In this document: one piece after another, positions 37,672-49,550 of the stretch | How the letters are laid out: each line of letters opens with the position of its first letter | Numbering within the stretch: position 1 is the first letter of the stretch | Assembly: GCA_019677205.1 (NCBI GenBank) | Contig: JAAMXY010001698.1 | Location: 1 to 57,918 of the forward strand | Origin: Pinguiococcus pyrenoidosus | Lineage: Eukaryota; Sar; Pinguiophyceae; Pinguiochrysidales; Pinguiochrysidaceae | Direction of reading: 5' to 3' | DNA: 57,918 nucleotides | Program-made: the position numbers and the translations under genes | Notes under the pieces: model-generated | Told to the model about the DNA's origin: nothing | What the model saw: the letters and a program-made list of their open reading frames with translations, nothing else | The model's database searches: none

Positions 37672-38427
37672 TCACGGGTTCTTCAGCATGTTGCAGAGGC
37701 CCTTGGCAAAGCTCGCCTTGGCGTCTGGCGACACCGCGCCCTCCCCGAGGTACGTGTCTGTGAGCGCATCGCAGAGCTCACGGCTGGCGACCACGCCCTC
37801 CTGCTTTCCATTGATGGACACGATGAGCTTCCCCTTGTTCGCCGCGAAGCCGAAGGACGTGTTCTTCACGCAGCTTCCCCCCTTGAGCCCCGACTGCAGC
37901 ACGCTTTGGAACTCCGACAGCGCCTCCAGTTCGGACTTCATCCTCGGCCTCACAGACTCGGACAACGCATTCACCATCTTCTCGCCCCCCACGGTCCGGG
38001 CCATCTTGAGCTGGAAGCACTTGTCGAACGGCGCCTTGCGGATGGCCTTGAAGAAGGCCTTGCTGCCAAGCAGGGTCTCCTCGGGGAACGCCTCGAAGCT
38101 GAGCAGGAGAGGAGAAGCGAAGCGAAGCGAGAACCGAAGTCAAAGGGACAGGCGGGTGGCCGTGGCACTGCGGGGCGCGCACCTGTTGAGAGAACTCTGA
38201 ACAGCGCGCTGGTCCACGTACAACCCGACGGCGTACACCTTCACGGCCACGGGGCCGATCTTCTTCACGCGGACGCCGGTGCCTGCGAGGGTCCCATCCC
38301 CCACGCCCGGAAAGTCCTTGTCGGTGATGCGGTTCGGGAACTCGATGCCGGTGGCCACATCCACCGCGCCTCGAGACGGCAGCGCAAGCGCGAGCGCAAG
38401 CAGAGCCGACAGACACAAGCTAGACAT
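37672..38427 (-). CDS. Chalcone isomerase-fold protein (fatty-acid-binding type) with signal peptide
   Basis: Exons 38183-38427 and 37672-38098 join in phase, giving 223 residues. The N-terminus (LCLSALLALALALPSRG) is a clear signal peptide, so the protein enters the secretory system or, in this kind of alga, possibly the plastid. The domain shows the CHI-fold pattern: LAGTGVRVKKIGPVAVKVYA followed by VGLYVD, then FQLKMARTVGGEKM, and near the C-terminus GKLIVSINGKQEGVVASREL with DTYLGEGAVSPDAK. This is typical of non-catalytic CHI-like and fatty-acid-binding proteins in bacteria, fungi and plants rather than of flavonoid-making enzymes. An ATG further upstream (38535) is in frame but would bury the signal peptide. 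Confidence 0.82.
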
Positions 38428-38963
38428 GCTGCAGCGGCGCAGGTTGAACAGTTGAGCTGCTGAGACCGCGAGCTGATGCAGAGACCTCGCCCACGAAACG
38501 CCCCAGGAAGCGTTGCACACGTCACCCACAGCCACAACGTTGCCGGAGAGAACGGCGACAGGCGCCTTGAGGGCCCTCCGAAACGGCCGAAGCGACGAAG
38601 AGACACGCGAGCCTGGCGTGCGTCAACCGGGGCGGCGAAAAGATACCAGCTGCCCGAGTCTTCGCTCCTGTTGAAGTTTATCAGTCGCCGCTTCATCAGC
38701 TGTGAAACGGCTGGGAGACCCCGAGCGGTTTCGGATCGTCAGCGAAATGAGAACGATTCCACTGAAGATCCTCGCGACGCAGTTTGAATCGGAAAGAAAC
38801 CTATGCCTCCGTCCTCCGTGCGCCAAGGCTCGCGCGCGCTTTTTCAGGCAGCGCCGCCTCCCCGACCGCGCTGTCTCAATGCTGAGCCTTTCAGAGAAGC
38901 TTGAGAAACCCCGCAGTGCATGAGAAGCTTGTCCACAGCCTGAGTGAGCGGCAGATCTGCACA
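38428..38963. promoter_or_regulatory. Divergent promoter interval, chalcone isomerase-like / IFT172
   Basis: These 536 bases lie between two start codons. The IFT172 frame is open upstream to 38901 but conservation begins at the ATG at 38964. I see no RFX-type X-box that I would defend. Confidence 0.4.
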
Positions 38964-41900
38964 ATGCATCTTACGCATCTGAAGACCGTGGTAGAGCCCA
39001 CGGGCGCGCTGGGCAAGATCATGGCCGTGGCGTGGTCGCCGAACAACATGCGTCTTGCGGTGTGCACCGTAGATCGCGTCGTGACGCTGTTTGACGAGAG
39101 CGGCGAGAAGCGCGACAAATTCGCAACGAAACCGGCGGAGAAGGGACCGAAAACGTACCTCGTGAAGGCAATGGCGTTCAGTCCGGACAGCACGAAGCTC
39201 GCGATCGCGCAGAGCGACAACATCGTCTTTGTGTACAAGCTGGGCGCCGACTGGGGCGAGCGCAAGAGCATCTGCAACAAGTTCGGCGCGAAAAGCAGCG
39301 TCACCTGCCTGGCATGGCCGTCCACCAAGCAAGGAGAGCTGTTCTTTGGGCTGGCGAGCGGTGCGGTCATGCGCGGAACGCTGCGCTCGAACAAGGCCTC
39401 GGAGGTGTACGATACGGGCAGCTTCACGACGGCCATTTCCTGCAGTCCAGACGGAAACGGAATCGTGTCGGCCCACGTCGACGGGACCATCTACCGAATG
39501 GTCTACGGGGATGGCTTCAACGGGGTGGTCAAGGGCAAGATCGCGCAGCATCCTTGTGCCCCGTATGCCATTTCTTGGGGCCAGGCGATTCTCGCCGCTG
39601 GGAATGATGGGCAGGTCACGTTCTACGACGCGGACGGAGGCGTGGAACACACCTTTGACTACGCCAAGGACGAGAAGTGCCACGAGTTCACGGTGGCGCA
39701 GTTCAATCCCACCGGGGAGAGCGTGGTGGTCGGGAACTTCAATCGCTTCTACATCTACACCATGAACGCTCAGACGGACGCGTGGGAAGAAGTGGGCGTC
39801 AAGGAGATCGAGAACATGTACACCGTGACCGCCCTGGCGTGGAAGCGGGACGGGTCCCGCCTAGCCGTCGGGGCGCTCTGCGGAGTGTTGGACATCTACG
39901 ACGCATGCGTTCGGCGGCATCGATACAAGGGTCGCTTCGAGTTCACGTATGTGAGCCTGTCGCAAGTCATCGTCAAAAGGCTGAGTACCGGCGCCCGCAT
40001 CGTGCTGAGCAGCAACTACGGCTGCGAGATCACCAAGATCAACATCTTTCAGGATCGCTTTGTCGTTGCGAACACCTCTGAGACCTTGCTCCTGGGAGAC
40101 CTCGAGACGTTCAAGCTGTCGGAGGTGCAGTGGTACGGGGGCGGGGCCACTGGCGGCCCGAACGAAAAGTTCGTCTTCGACACGCCCAGCTGCTGCGTCG
40201 TGTATCGCGCGGGCGAGCTCAGCCTGGTGGAATACGGACAGAACGAGATCCTCGGGTCTGTCCGGACAGACCACGTCTCGGGCCACTTGCTGAGCGTCCG
40301 AGTGAACGAGCGGCCTCCGCGCGAGTCCTTCAACGGTCGGGTGGGCCCGAATGACGCGGAAAACAAGAAGATCGCATACCTGCTTGATCTGCAGACTCTG
40401 TGTGTGAAGGATCTGGTGTCGCAGGCGTCCACCACCATCGCCCACGACTCGAAGATCGATTGGTTGGAGCTCAATGGGCGTGGCAGTCTCCTGCTGTTCC
40501 GCGACAAGCGCAGGCAGCTGCACTTGTATGACATCGATGAGCAAAGTCGAACGACCCTGCTGAACTACTGCACGTACGTGCAGTGGGTGCCGGACAGCGA
40601 CGTGGTCGTGGCACAGTCGCGAGGAACGCTGAACATCTGGTACAACATTCACGCGCCGGATCAGGTGACTGTTCATCAGATTCGGGGGGCCGTGGAAGAA
40701 ATTGAGCGTGGAGGAGGCCGCACTGAGGTCATCGTGGACGAGGGCATCAGCCAGGCGTCCTACCTCCTTGACGAACCCCTCATAGAGTTCGGTACTGCGG
40801 TAGACGATCGCGACTATGCAAGGGCGATGGACATCCTCGAAGCATTGGAGGTGACGCCGGAAGCAGAAGCGATGTGGAAGCAGCTCATGACCATGGCCTT
40901 GGACGGCGGTGATCTGATGATCGCGGAGCGATGCGCCGCTGCGCTGGGGGACGTCTCGTCCAGCCGATACCTGCACGAAGTGAACAAGCTGATCGACGAG
41001 GCGAGTGAGAAGTCGGGTATTGACGGCCGGGACCATTGGGCTGTGCGGAGCAAGATGGCGCTGCTGAGGAAGGATCTTCGCGGCGCAGAGGACATCCTGC
41101 TCGCTCAGGGACGCACGGACGAAGCGATTGAGATGTACCAAACGCTTCATCAGTTCGAAGATGCCATCAGGGTGGCGGAGAGCCGGAGGCACCCGGATGC
41201 AAAGCAGATGCGAGGCGAGATCTTCCAGTTGATGCTCGACTCGCGACAGGAGGAGCGGGCCGCGGNNNNNNNNNNNNNNNNNNNNNNNNNNNNNNNNNNN
41301 NNNNNNNNNNNNNNNNNNNNNNNNNNNNNNNNNNNNNNNNNNNNNNNNNNNNNNNNACCGGATCAGGTCCCCGGCGAGCTTGCTGGAGACCGTCGCGGGG
41401 GCGCTGGCGGACTCAGACCTGTACGACAAGGCGGGAGAGTTCTACGAAGAGATGGGCCAGCTGCAACGGGCCATGGATTCGTATGTCAAGGGCCACGCCT
41501 ACAGAAAAGCTGTCGAGCTTGCGAGGCGTTCGTTCCCCGCTCAAGTCGTGTCCTTGCAGGAAAGCTGGGGCGACTACCTCGTGTCCCAGAAGCAGATTGA
41601 CATGGCCATCAACCATTACATCGAGGCGAACGTGCACACCAAGGCCATCGAAGCCGCGCTCAACTCGAGGCAGTGGACCAAAGCGATGCAGCTCGTAGAC
41701 AGCATTGACCCCGAGGCCGCGAAGCCCTATTTCCGCCGCCTCGCGAGGCACTTCGAGGAGAACGCCCAGTACGAGGACGCTGAGAAATGCTACGTGTCCG
41801 CCCAGGCCCCGCAGATGGCCGTCGAGATGTATACGACCGCGAATCGCTGGGACCGGGCGCACAAGCTTGCGCTAAGCTGCATGACCGAGGCAGAGGTCGC

Positions 41901-44229
41901 TATGCTCTACATCAATCGAGCGCAGCGGGAGGAATCGGCCGGCAACCTGCGGGAGGCCGAGAAGCTGTACCTCACTGTCAAGGAGGCCGACCTCGCCATC
42001 AACATGTACAAGAAGGCGCGACGCTACGACGCGATGGTCCGCCTCGTGAGCGAGCTGCGGCCCCATCTTCTCAAGGAGACGCACACCTTCCTCGCGCAAG
42101 AGTACGAGGTGGAGGGTTCCCTGCGAGAGGCAGAGCAGCACTACGTTGCGGCCGAGGACTGGAACAGCGCCGTGGGCATGTATCGCACCGCCGGCATGTG
42201 GGAAGAGGCACTCCGCTTGGCAAAGTATCACGGCGGGGTGAACGCAGCGAAGCGCGTGGCGTATGCCTGGGCGACCGGCATGGGCGCCAAGGAGGGCGCG
42301 AAGCTGCTCAGCAAGCTCCAGCTCCTGGAGCATTGCATTGGCGTGGCGATTGAGAGCAACGCATTCGATCAAGCGTTTCAGTGGGCGGATGCGGGTTGCC
42401 CAAAGATGAAGCCGGACATCCATCTCAAGCAGGCGCTCTTCCTCGAAGACGAAGGAAACTTCAAGGCTGCTGAGGAGGAGTTCATCGCTGCCGCCAAGCC
42501 CAGGGAAGCCATCGACATGTACGTGCACAATCATGATTGGGCGAACGCGATGCGCACTGCGGAGCAGCACGATCCCAGCGCCATACCGGCGGTGCGGACG
42601 GCCGAGGGTCAGGCGGAGCAGGAAAGGGGAAACTTCGGCCGGGCCGAGAAGCTGTACATCGATGCAAGTGCGCCGGAGCTCGCGCTCCAAATGTACCAGG
42701 AGGGCAACATGTGGGAAGACGCGGTGCGCGTCGTGGAGAGACACCTGCCACACAAGAAGGCAGACCTCATCAGTGGCCGGAACAAGGCAGCCGTCGAAGC
42801 GGGCACGGGCGGCAACAAGGCAGACTACTTGAACGCTGGTCGCCTCTGGGAGCAGTCCCAGGAATGGGAGCGGGCTGTGGAGGCGTACCTAAACGCCCGG
42901 AAGGAAGTGCTCACCAATCCGGACGAGCTCGAGGAAGTCCTGCTGTACGCCGTGGAAGTGAGCCGGGCGCACCTTCCGAATCGATACGTGGGCGTGGTGC
43001 GAGACGTGGTGTCCAGGCTGAAGGAAGTGGATCGCTACGAGGCTGCCGCAGATCTGCTGGTCGATGCGAATCAGCTTGACGAAGCCATCGAGGTCTGCAT
43101 GGACGGGAAGGCCTTCGACAAGGCCAAGCGCATCGCACAGTCATCCGGGGACCAAGGCCTGATCCAGCGCGTCCAGAAGCAGTTCCACTCGCACCTGGTG
43201 GAAGCGGAGAACACGAAGGATCTGATCGAGCTGGGCCACGCAGAGGCCGCCTTGGATGTGCTCAGCCAGCGCGGAGACTGGGACAAGCTGTGGGAGACTG
43301 CGGAGAATGAGCGGCTTAGTGACGCGATTCGCAGCAAGTACGCCGCCCAACGGGCGCAAGAGCTTCTGGAGTCGGGCATGTCAGGTCGCTGCAGCATAGA
43401 CGACGCGGTGGAAGCCGCGCAGACGCTAAGGAAACAGGGCGCCCCGTCGGGGGAGCAGTACCACGAGCTGTACAAGGAGCTGACGAAGAGGCTGCTCTGC
43501 GCAACGAAGATCGAAGAAGAAGAGAGCAAGTACGTGGAGGGTGTGGAGGCCATGCGGGAGGTGCTGTTCAAGGTCAGCTCGGCGGTGAAGAATCTGCGAA
43601 ACACGCTGGGGGAGGATATCGAAGAGCTGCTTATGGCCGTCCACTACGTGGAGATGATGCACGAGCAGCAGGACTGCGACCTTCTGGACCTCGCCTTGAA
43701 GACGTCGATCACTTTGCTGCGCTACTCCAGTCTGATCAATTCAGACAAGCTCTTCTACACGGCGGGCATGTTGGCCAGAGATGCCGATCACCCAAACCTT
43801 GCTTTCGTCCTACTGAATCGGTATGTCGACATTGCAGAGGCCATCGAGGAGAGAGATCCCTCCATCATCGACAACGCAGATTTCGCCTCCGCCACGGCGG
43901 TGCCCTTCGACGACTCGCTCCCTGCCAGGGATGAGCAGTACTTGACCGAGGAGGACATGCGCAGCGAGGTCCGAGATTGGGTCCTGAGTGTGTGCGGTGA
44001 TCCGGACATTAGTCAGTCGCTTCCAGCCGCGGGAGAAGCAGAAGGCACCGTGTACGAAGGGCTCTTCGCCTCGGACCTTGCGACCTGCATTGTGACGGGC
44101 TATCCGGTTCCGGAGAGTGAGCTCATTACTGTCAACAATGCCCGAGCTCGGCGAAGCGATTGGAACGCATACGTGGCGCAGATGCACAAGTGCCCGTGGA
44201 CTAAAGTAGAGGCGTCTCCGCGGTACTGA
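38964..44229 (+). CDS. IFT172: Intraflagellar transport protein 172 (IFT172), broken by an assembly gap
   Basis: IFT172 is a component of the IFT-B complex that carries cargo along flagellar microtubules. The frame runs 38964-41265, is lost in 91 N, and resumes at 41357 to the stop at 44229. With about 30 missing residues the total is near 1755, the usual size. The N-terminus (MHLTHLKTVVEP, then AVAWSPNNMRLAVCTVDRVV) starts tandem WD40 propellers over about 600 residues, with LAWKRDGSRLAVGALCG and FVVANTSETLLLGDL conserved. From about 620 onward TPR-like helical repeats such as AEKLYLTVKEADLAINMYKK fill the rest. The conserved C-terminal part includes EVRDWVLSVCGDP and TGYPV. The two sides of the gap are in different frames relative to 91 bases, so the gap size is wrong or hides an intron. 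Confidence 0.96.
41266..41356. other. Assembly gap inside the IFT172 coding sequence
   Basis: Ninety-one unknown bases interrupt the gene. Coding resumes in a frame that requires a multiple of three between the two sides if no intron is present. Comparison with IFT172 proteins suggests about 30 residues are missing, so 90 or 93 bases would fit. Confidence 0.95.
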
Positions 44230-44356
44230 GCGAGCAAGAGCTGAGATGGGTGAATAGATGATCTGAACAGCATGGATCGGCCGATGTATCGTGTGGCCCT
44301 TGCTCTCAGCCCCCGGTGTCAACGTCAAGGCCACGTTATTTGTTGCCTTTCCGTGT

Positions 44357-45308
44357 CTACTCTTGCTTCGCTTCTGCAAGCTCCCGTCGCCGCCTCTGGC
44401 CAACGAAGGGCACCGCTCCTTCCACAAAGGGGATGCCGATCGGGGTCTGACTCGCGTAGTCCACGTACCTATCGTTGTAAAACTTCAGCAGCGCCTCCTC
44501 CTCCAGCGGGACGCGACTCTGGAAAAAATCCATACTAACTAGTGCAAAGGCGACGAAGCAGATGGGATTCCCCAGGAGCAGCTGGCCCGCAATGGACCAG
44601 TAGAACCAGCCGAAGTAGGACGGATGTCGAAGCCAGCGGTAGATGCCGTCCGTCACGAGCTCGTGATCCTCACGACGCGCGTCCACCATCACTTGGTGAT
44701 CGAAGTTCTTGCCACAGGTCCACATCGCATCCACCCGGATCCGCAACGCCACTACGGAAGCCACCAACCCGAGCAGCGCCGTGGGGACATTGCCCTTGAG
44801 GCTCCAGGCGCTGGGGAGTACTGCGTATTCAATCCTGCACAGCATCACACAGGTTACATTGGGGTCAGAAACCCCCAAGTTTTCGAGCAACGAGGGCGCA
44901 GAACATGCTTCTGGAGCCTCACCAGAATTCTGCCGAGCAAGCCAAGATCGCCGCGGTGTAGGCCTGGGAGTGATTCAAAATCCAGGATCGATACCCCAGC
45001 TCTCTGGGTCTCCGGACGGCCGTCACAAGCCACTCGAGGGCGTGAAAGACGCACAGGAGGCAAACATAGCTGCACCATTGCAGTAGAGCCACTCTCTCTG
45101 AGCCGCTGTACAACGCTACAAGCGCAAGCGTCGCGCAGAAGTGAAATCCGCAGACGGATCCGAGGAAAAGGCCGGCAACGCCATGCCTTCCGATGCCATT
45201 CTCGTGCACAAAGTGCGGTGACCGCGCGTCCTCGAAGTCAAGCACGGCCTGAATGCGCCTTAAGAGGTGAACGAGGCCTCCCATGGCGGCGAGAGCGAGG
45301 CCTCGCAT
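44357..45308 (-). CDS. ICMT: Protein-S-isoprenylcysteine O-methyltransferase
   Basis: This ER membrane enzyme methylates the C-terminal prenylcysteine of CaaX proteins such as Ras and nuclear lamins. Exons 44923-45308 and 44357-44834 join in phase, giving 287 residues, the usual length. Several N-terminal helices precede FHALEWLVTAVRRPRELGYR. The catalytic C-terminal part contains GKNFDHQVM, ELVTDGIYRWLRHPSYFGWF and SRVPLEEEALLKFYNDRYVD, the motifs that bind S-adenosylmethionine and the prenyl substrate in the isoprenylcysteine carboxyl methyltransferase family. The stop codon is 127 bases from that of IFT172, in a convergent pair. The start at 45308 is followed by another in-frame ATG at 45284, so the first eight residues are uncertain. 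Confidence 0.93.
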
Positions 45309-46852
45309 GGCGGCGTTTGCCTAGGGTTTCCCCTCGAAGCCCAAGTTCTGGACTCGGCGAGACAGACGGAAACTGGTGAATTTCCGCTCGAGGGAATTGT
45401 AGATCTGCACGAGTCTCCAAAAAAAATGGAATGAAGTTGATTTTGGTTGATTCTGGTGAAGTGGAGAGAGGGAGCGACGGAAACGCGGAGCCGTTCAGAC
45501 CGTTGTGAATCTCCGTGCCAGGTACGCTTGGTGTCATTGTGATGGATCGTTCCCCCTCAGCTCGCTGTAGACTTCAGCGAGATAGGAAACCCCGACGAGC
45601 CATCTGACTTTCACTTGTCGGCCGGGATGCGGCCAGCAAATTTGCTCCTGAAATATACACTAAACTTTCCTGGAAGCCTTGATCGACGTAGTTTGGGCCT
45701 AGCCGGAGACAGGTCCAGAACTGATTCGGGAAAAGTCGAAAATTACAGCGAACCAATCCATTCAAAAGGAAAATCCGGCCCCGCCGCTAGGCGATCCAAT
45801 GGCAACTTGCACCGGAGGGAAAGTGCTGCAGCCTTCACGAAAGGCTGTTCTTCAGGCTCGCCAGTTCCCGGATGCCAGGAGCAGGGTCCGCAGGAACACC
45901 GAGTCGCGGATCCCTTCCCTGCTGGAGTACAACGGGCATTCGTGGAGGTGATGGCACACTACAGGGCACCTGCACTTCAAAAATTTCGGGGATTCAGATG
46001 CGGTCTGAAACATGATTTCCATTCATGAAGGACCGCTCACGGCGTCACCTGACGAGACGGATTCAGGAGTACCAAAGCAGCCCTGCTTCTCCCTCTATCG
46101 GCGACGGCTGCGTCTTTACTTCAATTCTGGTTAAGGACGGTTTCGGAAAGTTGGATGTGAGCAAGGCCTCCCCGTAGCTATTCATTGCCACCGCAGAAGC
46201 GCCTTCCTGTCCCCCCGCAAAATACGGTGAGATCCAGTACGGAGTGAATGGTCAGCAGCAAGGGCAGCTCTTGAAAGGCCTATCAATCCAACGTCTCTCA
46301 GAATGGTTCTCCTCCCATTGGAACGGAATGGCGAGAATGAGACGGGGACTGGTTCTCGATTGGCCAAACCGTTTTTGTTGGCGCTATTTTTAACTCCGAA
46401 TTTGTGTTTGGTCTGTAGGATGTAGATACAGAGGTTTTAGATTTGCTGGATTCCCGCGGGAGACCAGATCCCCCATCTTCTTTTGGTCTTTCGGGAAAAC
46501 CGAGCGTTTCTCTGATATGGATCTTTATGCGGAGTCTGGGAACTTGTGTCTCAAGAGATCTCACATGGATATGCAAATGTCTATTATCTTGTCAACGTAG
46601 AATCCTGTGCTGCAACTCCTCGCGTAGAATGCTCTCCGTGGCCCGGGCTGCTTCCGAGCTCCGGGAATTCCGCAACCAGCATCAAACCGTGCACGGAGTA
46701 ACGGTCCAGCGGGCAGGTGCATATGCACTTGGCCAGGGATTCCGGGAAGGCCTTGCGCATCTTCACACCGCCTCAGACTGCCGCGGTCCGTCCCCAGCCG
46801 AGTGGTAGATCTCGCCGCAGTCGTGCACTCCCTCCCGCCGTCGACAGCCAGC
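45309..46852. other. 1.5-kb gene-free divergent interval
   Basis: This is the longest non-coding stretch of the window, between the ICMT gene (-) and the polytopic membrane protein gene (+). Bases 45400-46600 are clearly less GC-rich than the genes. The open frames (up to 137 codons at 45615-46028) have no family features or splice structure. CCAAT words are scattered here (45752-45756, 45796-45800). I see no RNA gene. Confidence 0.5.
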
Positions 46853-48927
46853 ATGAATAGCGAGCATCAAGAGTCTCTGTGGTACCACAAGGGAGAGAAG
46901 GTGTACCGGTCGCACCATGACGCCCTGCTCGGGGACTTTCCGGGCAGGCGAGTCATCCGTGTGATCCAAGTCGTCATGTTCGTGTTGTGCTGCGTCCTCA
47001 CGGGCTTCGCGTGCTTCTACGGCTACGTGAGCGCCAACCGGGACGAATACACTCCCGGCGAGGACTTCGAGGCGTGCTTCGTGCATCTCGCCGACGAAGA
47101 TACCTCGCTGCTGTTCTCCCAAGCCGTCGGGGCCCTGTCGTTGAACACCGTGGTGTTCTGCGCCTTGTCCATCATCTCCGCCAGTCGTGCGCTCCGCGAC
47201 CCGACCTGGCTGGTCCCCAGCTCCATCATCTGCAAGGGCCTGATCGTGGCGTCCTTCCTGAACCAGGACATCACCAAGACGGTCCTGGTGCCGTCGAAGA
47301 CCTGGGCGACTCAGCTGCTCATGTGGGCGACGATCTCCGAGGACATGTACGACTGCCTGCCCTTCGACGGCTGCGACAAGGCGGCACGCCTGAACATGGC
47401 CTGGCTCATCATCCTGCTCATCACGGACGTGGTGTTGGTGGTCACCATCCAGGTGCTCCACTACTACATCTACCGCTACGAGAGGGAAGTCGCGGAAGCC
47501 AACGAGAGCGACGAAAGCAACAAGGCGACCACCGCTCAGAAGCACCTCCTGGAGGACGCCACCGTCGGCCACCTGCAGCACGAGCTGCATCACGACACGC
47601 GCGACGCCGTGGGACTGCACCTGCGCTTCTACAAGCTGCAGATCCTCTGCGCCCTGGGTGAGTGTGCTGGGACACATGTGCTGGCGCGGCCTGGCACGAG
47701 GAACGGCGGTGGGGGATAACAACTGTGCCATGCGATAGGTATGGGCCTGGCGCTGATCACGCAGCTTTCCATGCTGGGCTACAGCGCCATCGTGCAGTTC
47801 CAGAACCTCGACGACACCACGCCGTTCGGCTACCCCGTCTTCACCCTCTTCTCCACGCAGCTTCCGGCGGCGGCTTGCGCGCCGCCGAGCCCGCTGTCGC
47901 AGCTGCCCTTCGTGAGCATCAACGGGCCGGTGTGTGACATGACGATCACGAGCGAACCGGCCTGCGCGGACCCCAGCAATCCGCTGCCGGTGTGCGGCAC
48001 CATCCTCGACTGCAACGCCTTCGTGTACGACAAGCCGTTCCTCTCGGTGCAGCTGCTGATGGTGGCCATCGCGATCCTGTCGTCGGTCTACGCCTACTGG
48101 AACACCGCCTTCGGCGCCTACTGGTGAGTCGAGGGAGAGACGGAGTTCCTGAAAATGGACATGCGTAGCATGGACTCAGACAAGGTTGAGGAAGCAAAAG
48201 ACATGACATGATCGAAGAGAGGCGCTCAAGGCGAGGAGGTCCCACAGCGAAGCATTCCGCCGAGCAGGGAATGTAGCGGTCAAACCAGCTCCTCCTCTGC
48301 ATGAACGGCCGCCGCAGACGAGGGTGGAGCTCTCCCTCCATGTCGACGCCGCTGACAAGTTTCTTGCCGTGATGCCTTGCAGGGTTGGCCTCGTCTCGTC
48401 CGGACTTACCGTGATCATCTTCCTCCCGACGATGGTGTCTTCCTATCGCCTGGCTCAGGTCGAGGACCTTTGGACCTCCGATGGCTGCTACGAGTTCTAC
48501 GGGGAGAAGCTCGCATCCACTTTCTTCTTCCCGGATCGAGACGACACCGACAAGTTCTGCCGTGGCTCCCAGGTACTGAACACAAGACTCACTTGAACAC
48601 GAGGCAGCGATCGAGCATCGAATTGTGTACTGTCTGTTGACTGTTGTTTCCACAAAAGAAGCTGCCATCGTTGGATGCTGATTGCAAAGCGGCATCTGTG
48701 AGAGCGTAGCACTGACTTCTTCGTGTTCTTCCTTGACATCCCAGGGTGCGCACATTGCGCTCACGGCTCTGGTGTGCTTCTCCTTCCTGTGCTGCGTCGC
48801 TTCGGCCATCGGCGTGCTGGAGAGGAAGGAGGTCCGGAGTGCCCCGGTAACCGGCGATGCTCGTGTCTCGAACGCGCCCACTGCAAGGCTGTCGGCGGAG
48901 GAGGTTAAGGGGAACGAAAGCGAATAA
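46853..48927 (+). CDS. Unrecognised polytopic membrane protein
   Basis: Exons 46853-47657, 47739-48123, 48383-48572 and 48745-48927 join in phase, giving 520 residues. The third intron is unusually long here (172 bases), as is the second (259). About seven or eight hydrophobic segments are visible: VIQVVMFVLCCVLTGFACFY, SLNTVVFCALSIISAS, WLIILLITDVVLVVTIQVL, ALITQLSMLGYSAIVQF, VQLLMVAIAILSSVYAYW, GLTVIIFLPTMVSSY and ALTALVCFSFLCCVASAIGV. A loop between segments three and four is charged with many His (EDATVGHLQHELHHDTRDAVG). A Cys-rich segment before the fifth (about residues 305-355: AACAPPSP, PVCDM, PACADP, PVCGTILDCNAF) probably lies in an oxidising compartment with disulfides. I do not recognise the family. 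Confidence 0.78.
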
Positions 48928-49550
48928 GCGGGAGTGTGAATCCATCTATTCAGAGACCTGTAACGTAGGCACGTGGACCTGCTCTGGAGTGATGTAATCA
49001 GCAGGAGGTGTAGGTGAATAGCGCATCGTGTGACACGGAATGAAAGTAAGAATGAGAGAAAGTAACACCCAGTTTGCTTGGCACCAGATGCGTTCTCGAC
49101 AAAGGCGCAGAAGAGGGGTTGGAAGGGGTGCTTTCCCCCCTTGCTGGAACGAGCGAAAGGGGCGCAAAGCAATGCAACCAAAACGACGAACGAAACCCAC
49201 CGAAAGCGTTGTTGTTATGATCTTCCATTCTCCGAATCTCCGAATCAGAAACTACCTGTCGCTCGATATGTTTTTATACAGCCATTCCATAAACTCTACA
49301 TAGCGACAGATTCTATCGGCTCAATCAGGTGGATCCCCCGCGTTGAAGCCGTATCTGTCCGGATTATCCTCTCCGTCCCGCAGACTTCGCTCAAGGCGGC
49401 GCGACAAGGGGACTGCAGCGCCACACCTGAAGTACCCCTGCCGCACCCACCTCACCTGATGCTGGCGGGGGCAAAGGCCATCCGACCGCTCAAGTCCTTG
49501 GGGGGGAAAAGTTGGCAGTCCGCAGCGTGTGAGCAAGCCATCTTTTCGCA
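48928..49550. other. Gene-free interval
   Basis: This is the space between two plus-strand genes. It should contain the 3' UTR of the membrane protein gene and the promoter of the carboxylesterase gene. The open frame at 49078-49554 has no recognisable features. I see no repeat or RNA gene. Confidence 0.5.

Noticed and set aside
45615-46028. 137-codon plus-strand frame in the gene-free interval
   Set aside because: No domain, no coherent splice context and a composition unlike the confirmed genes.
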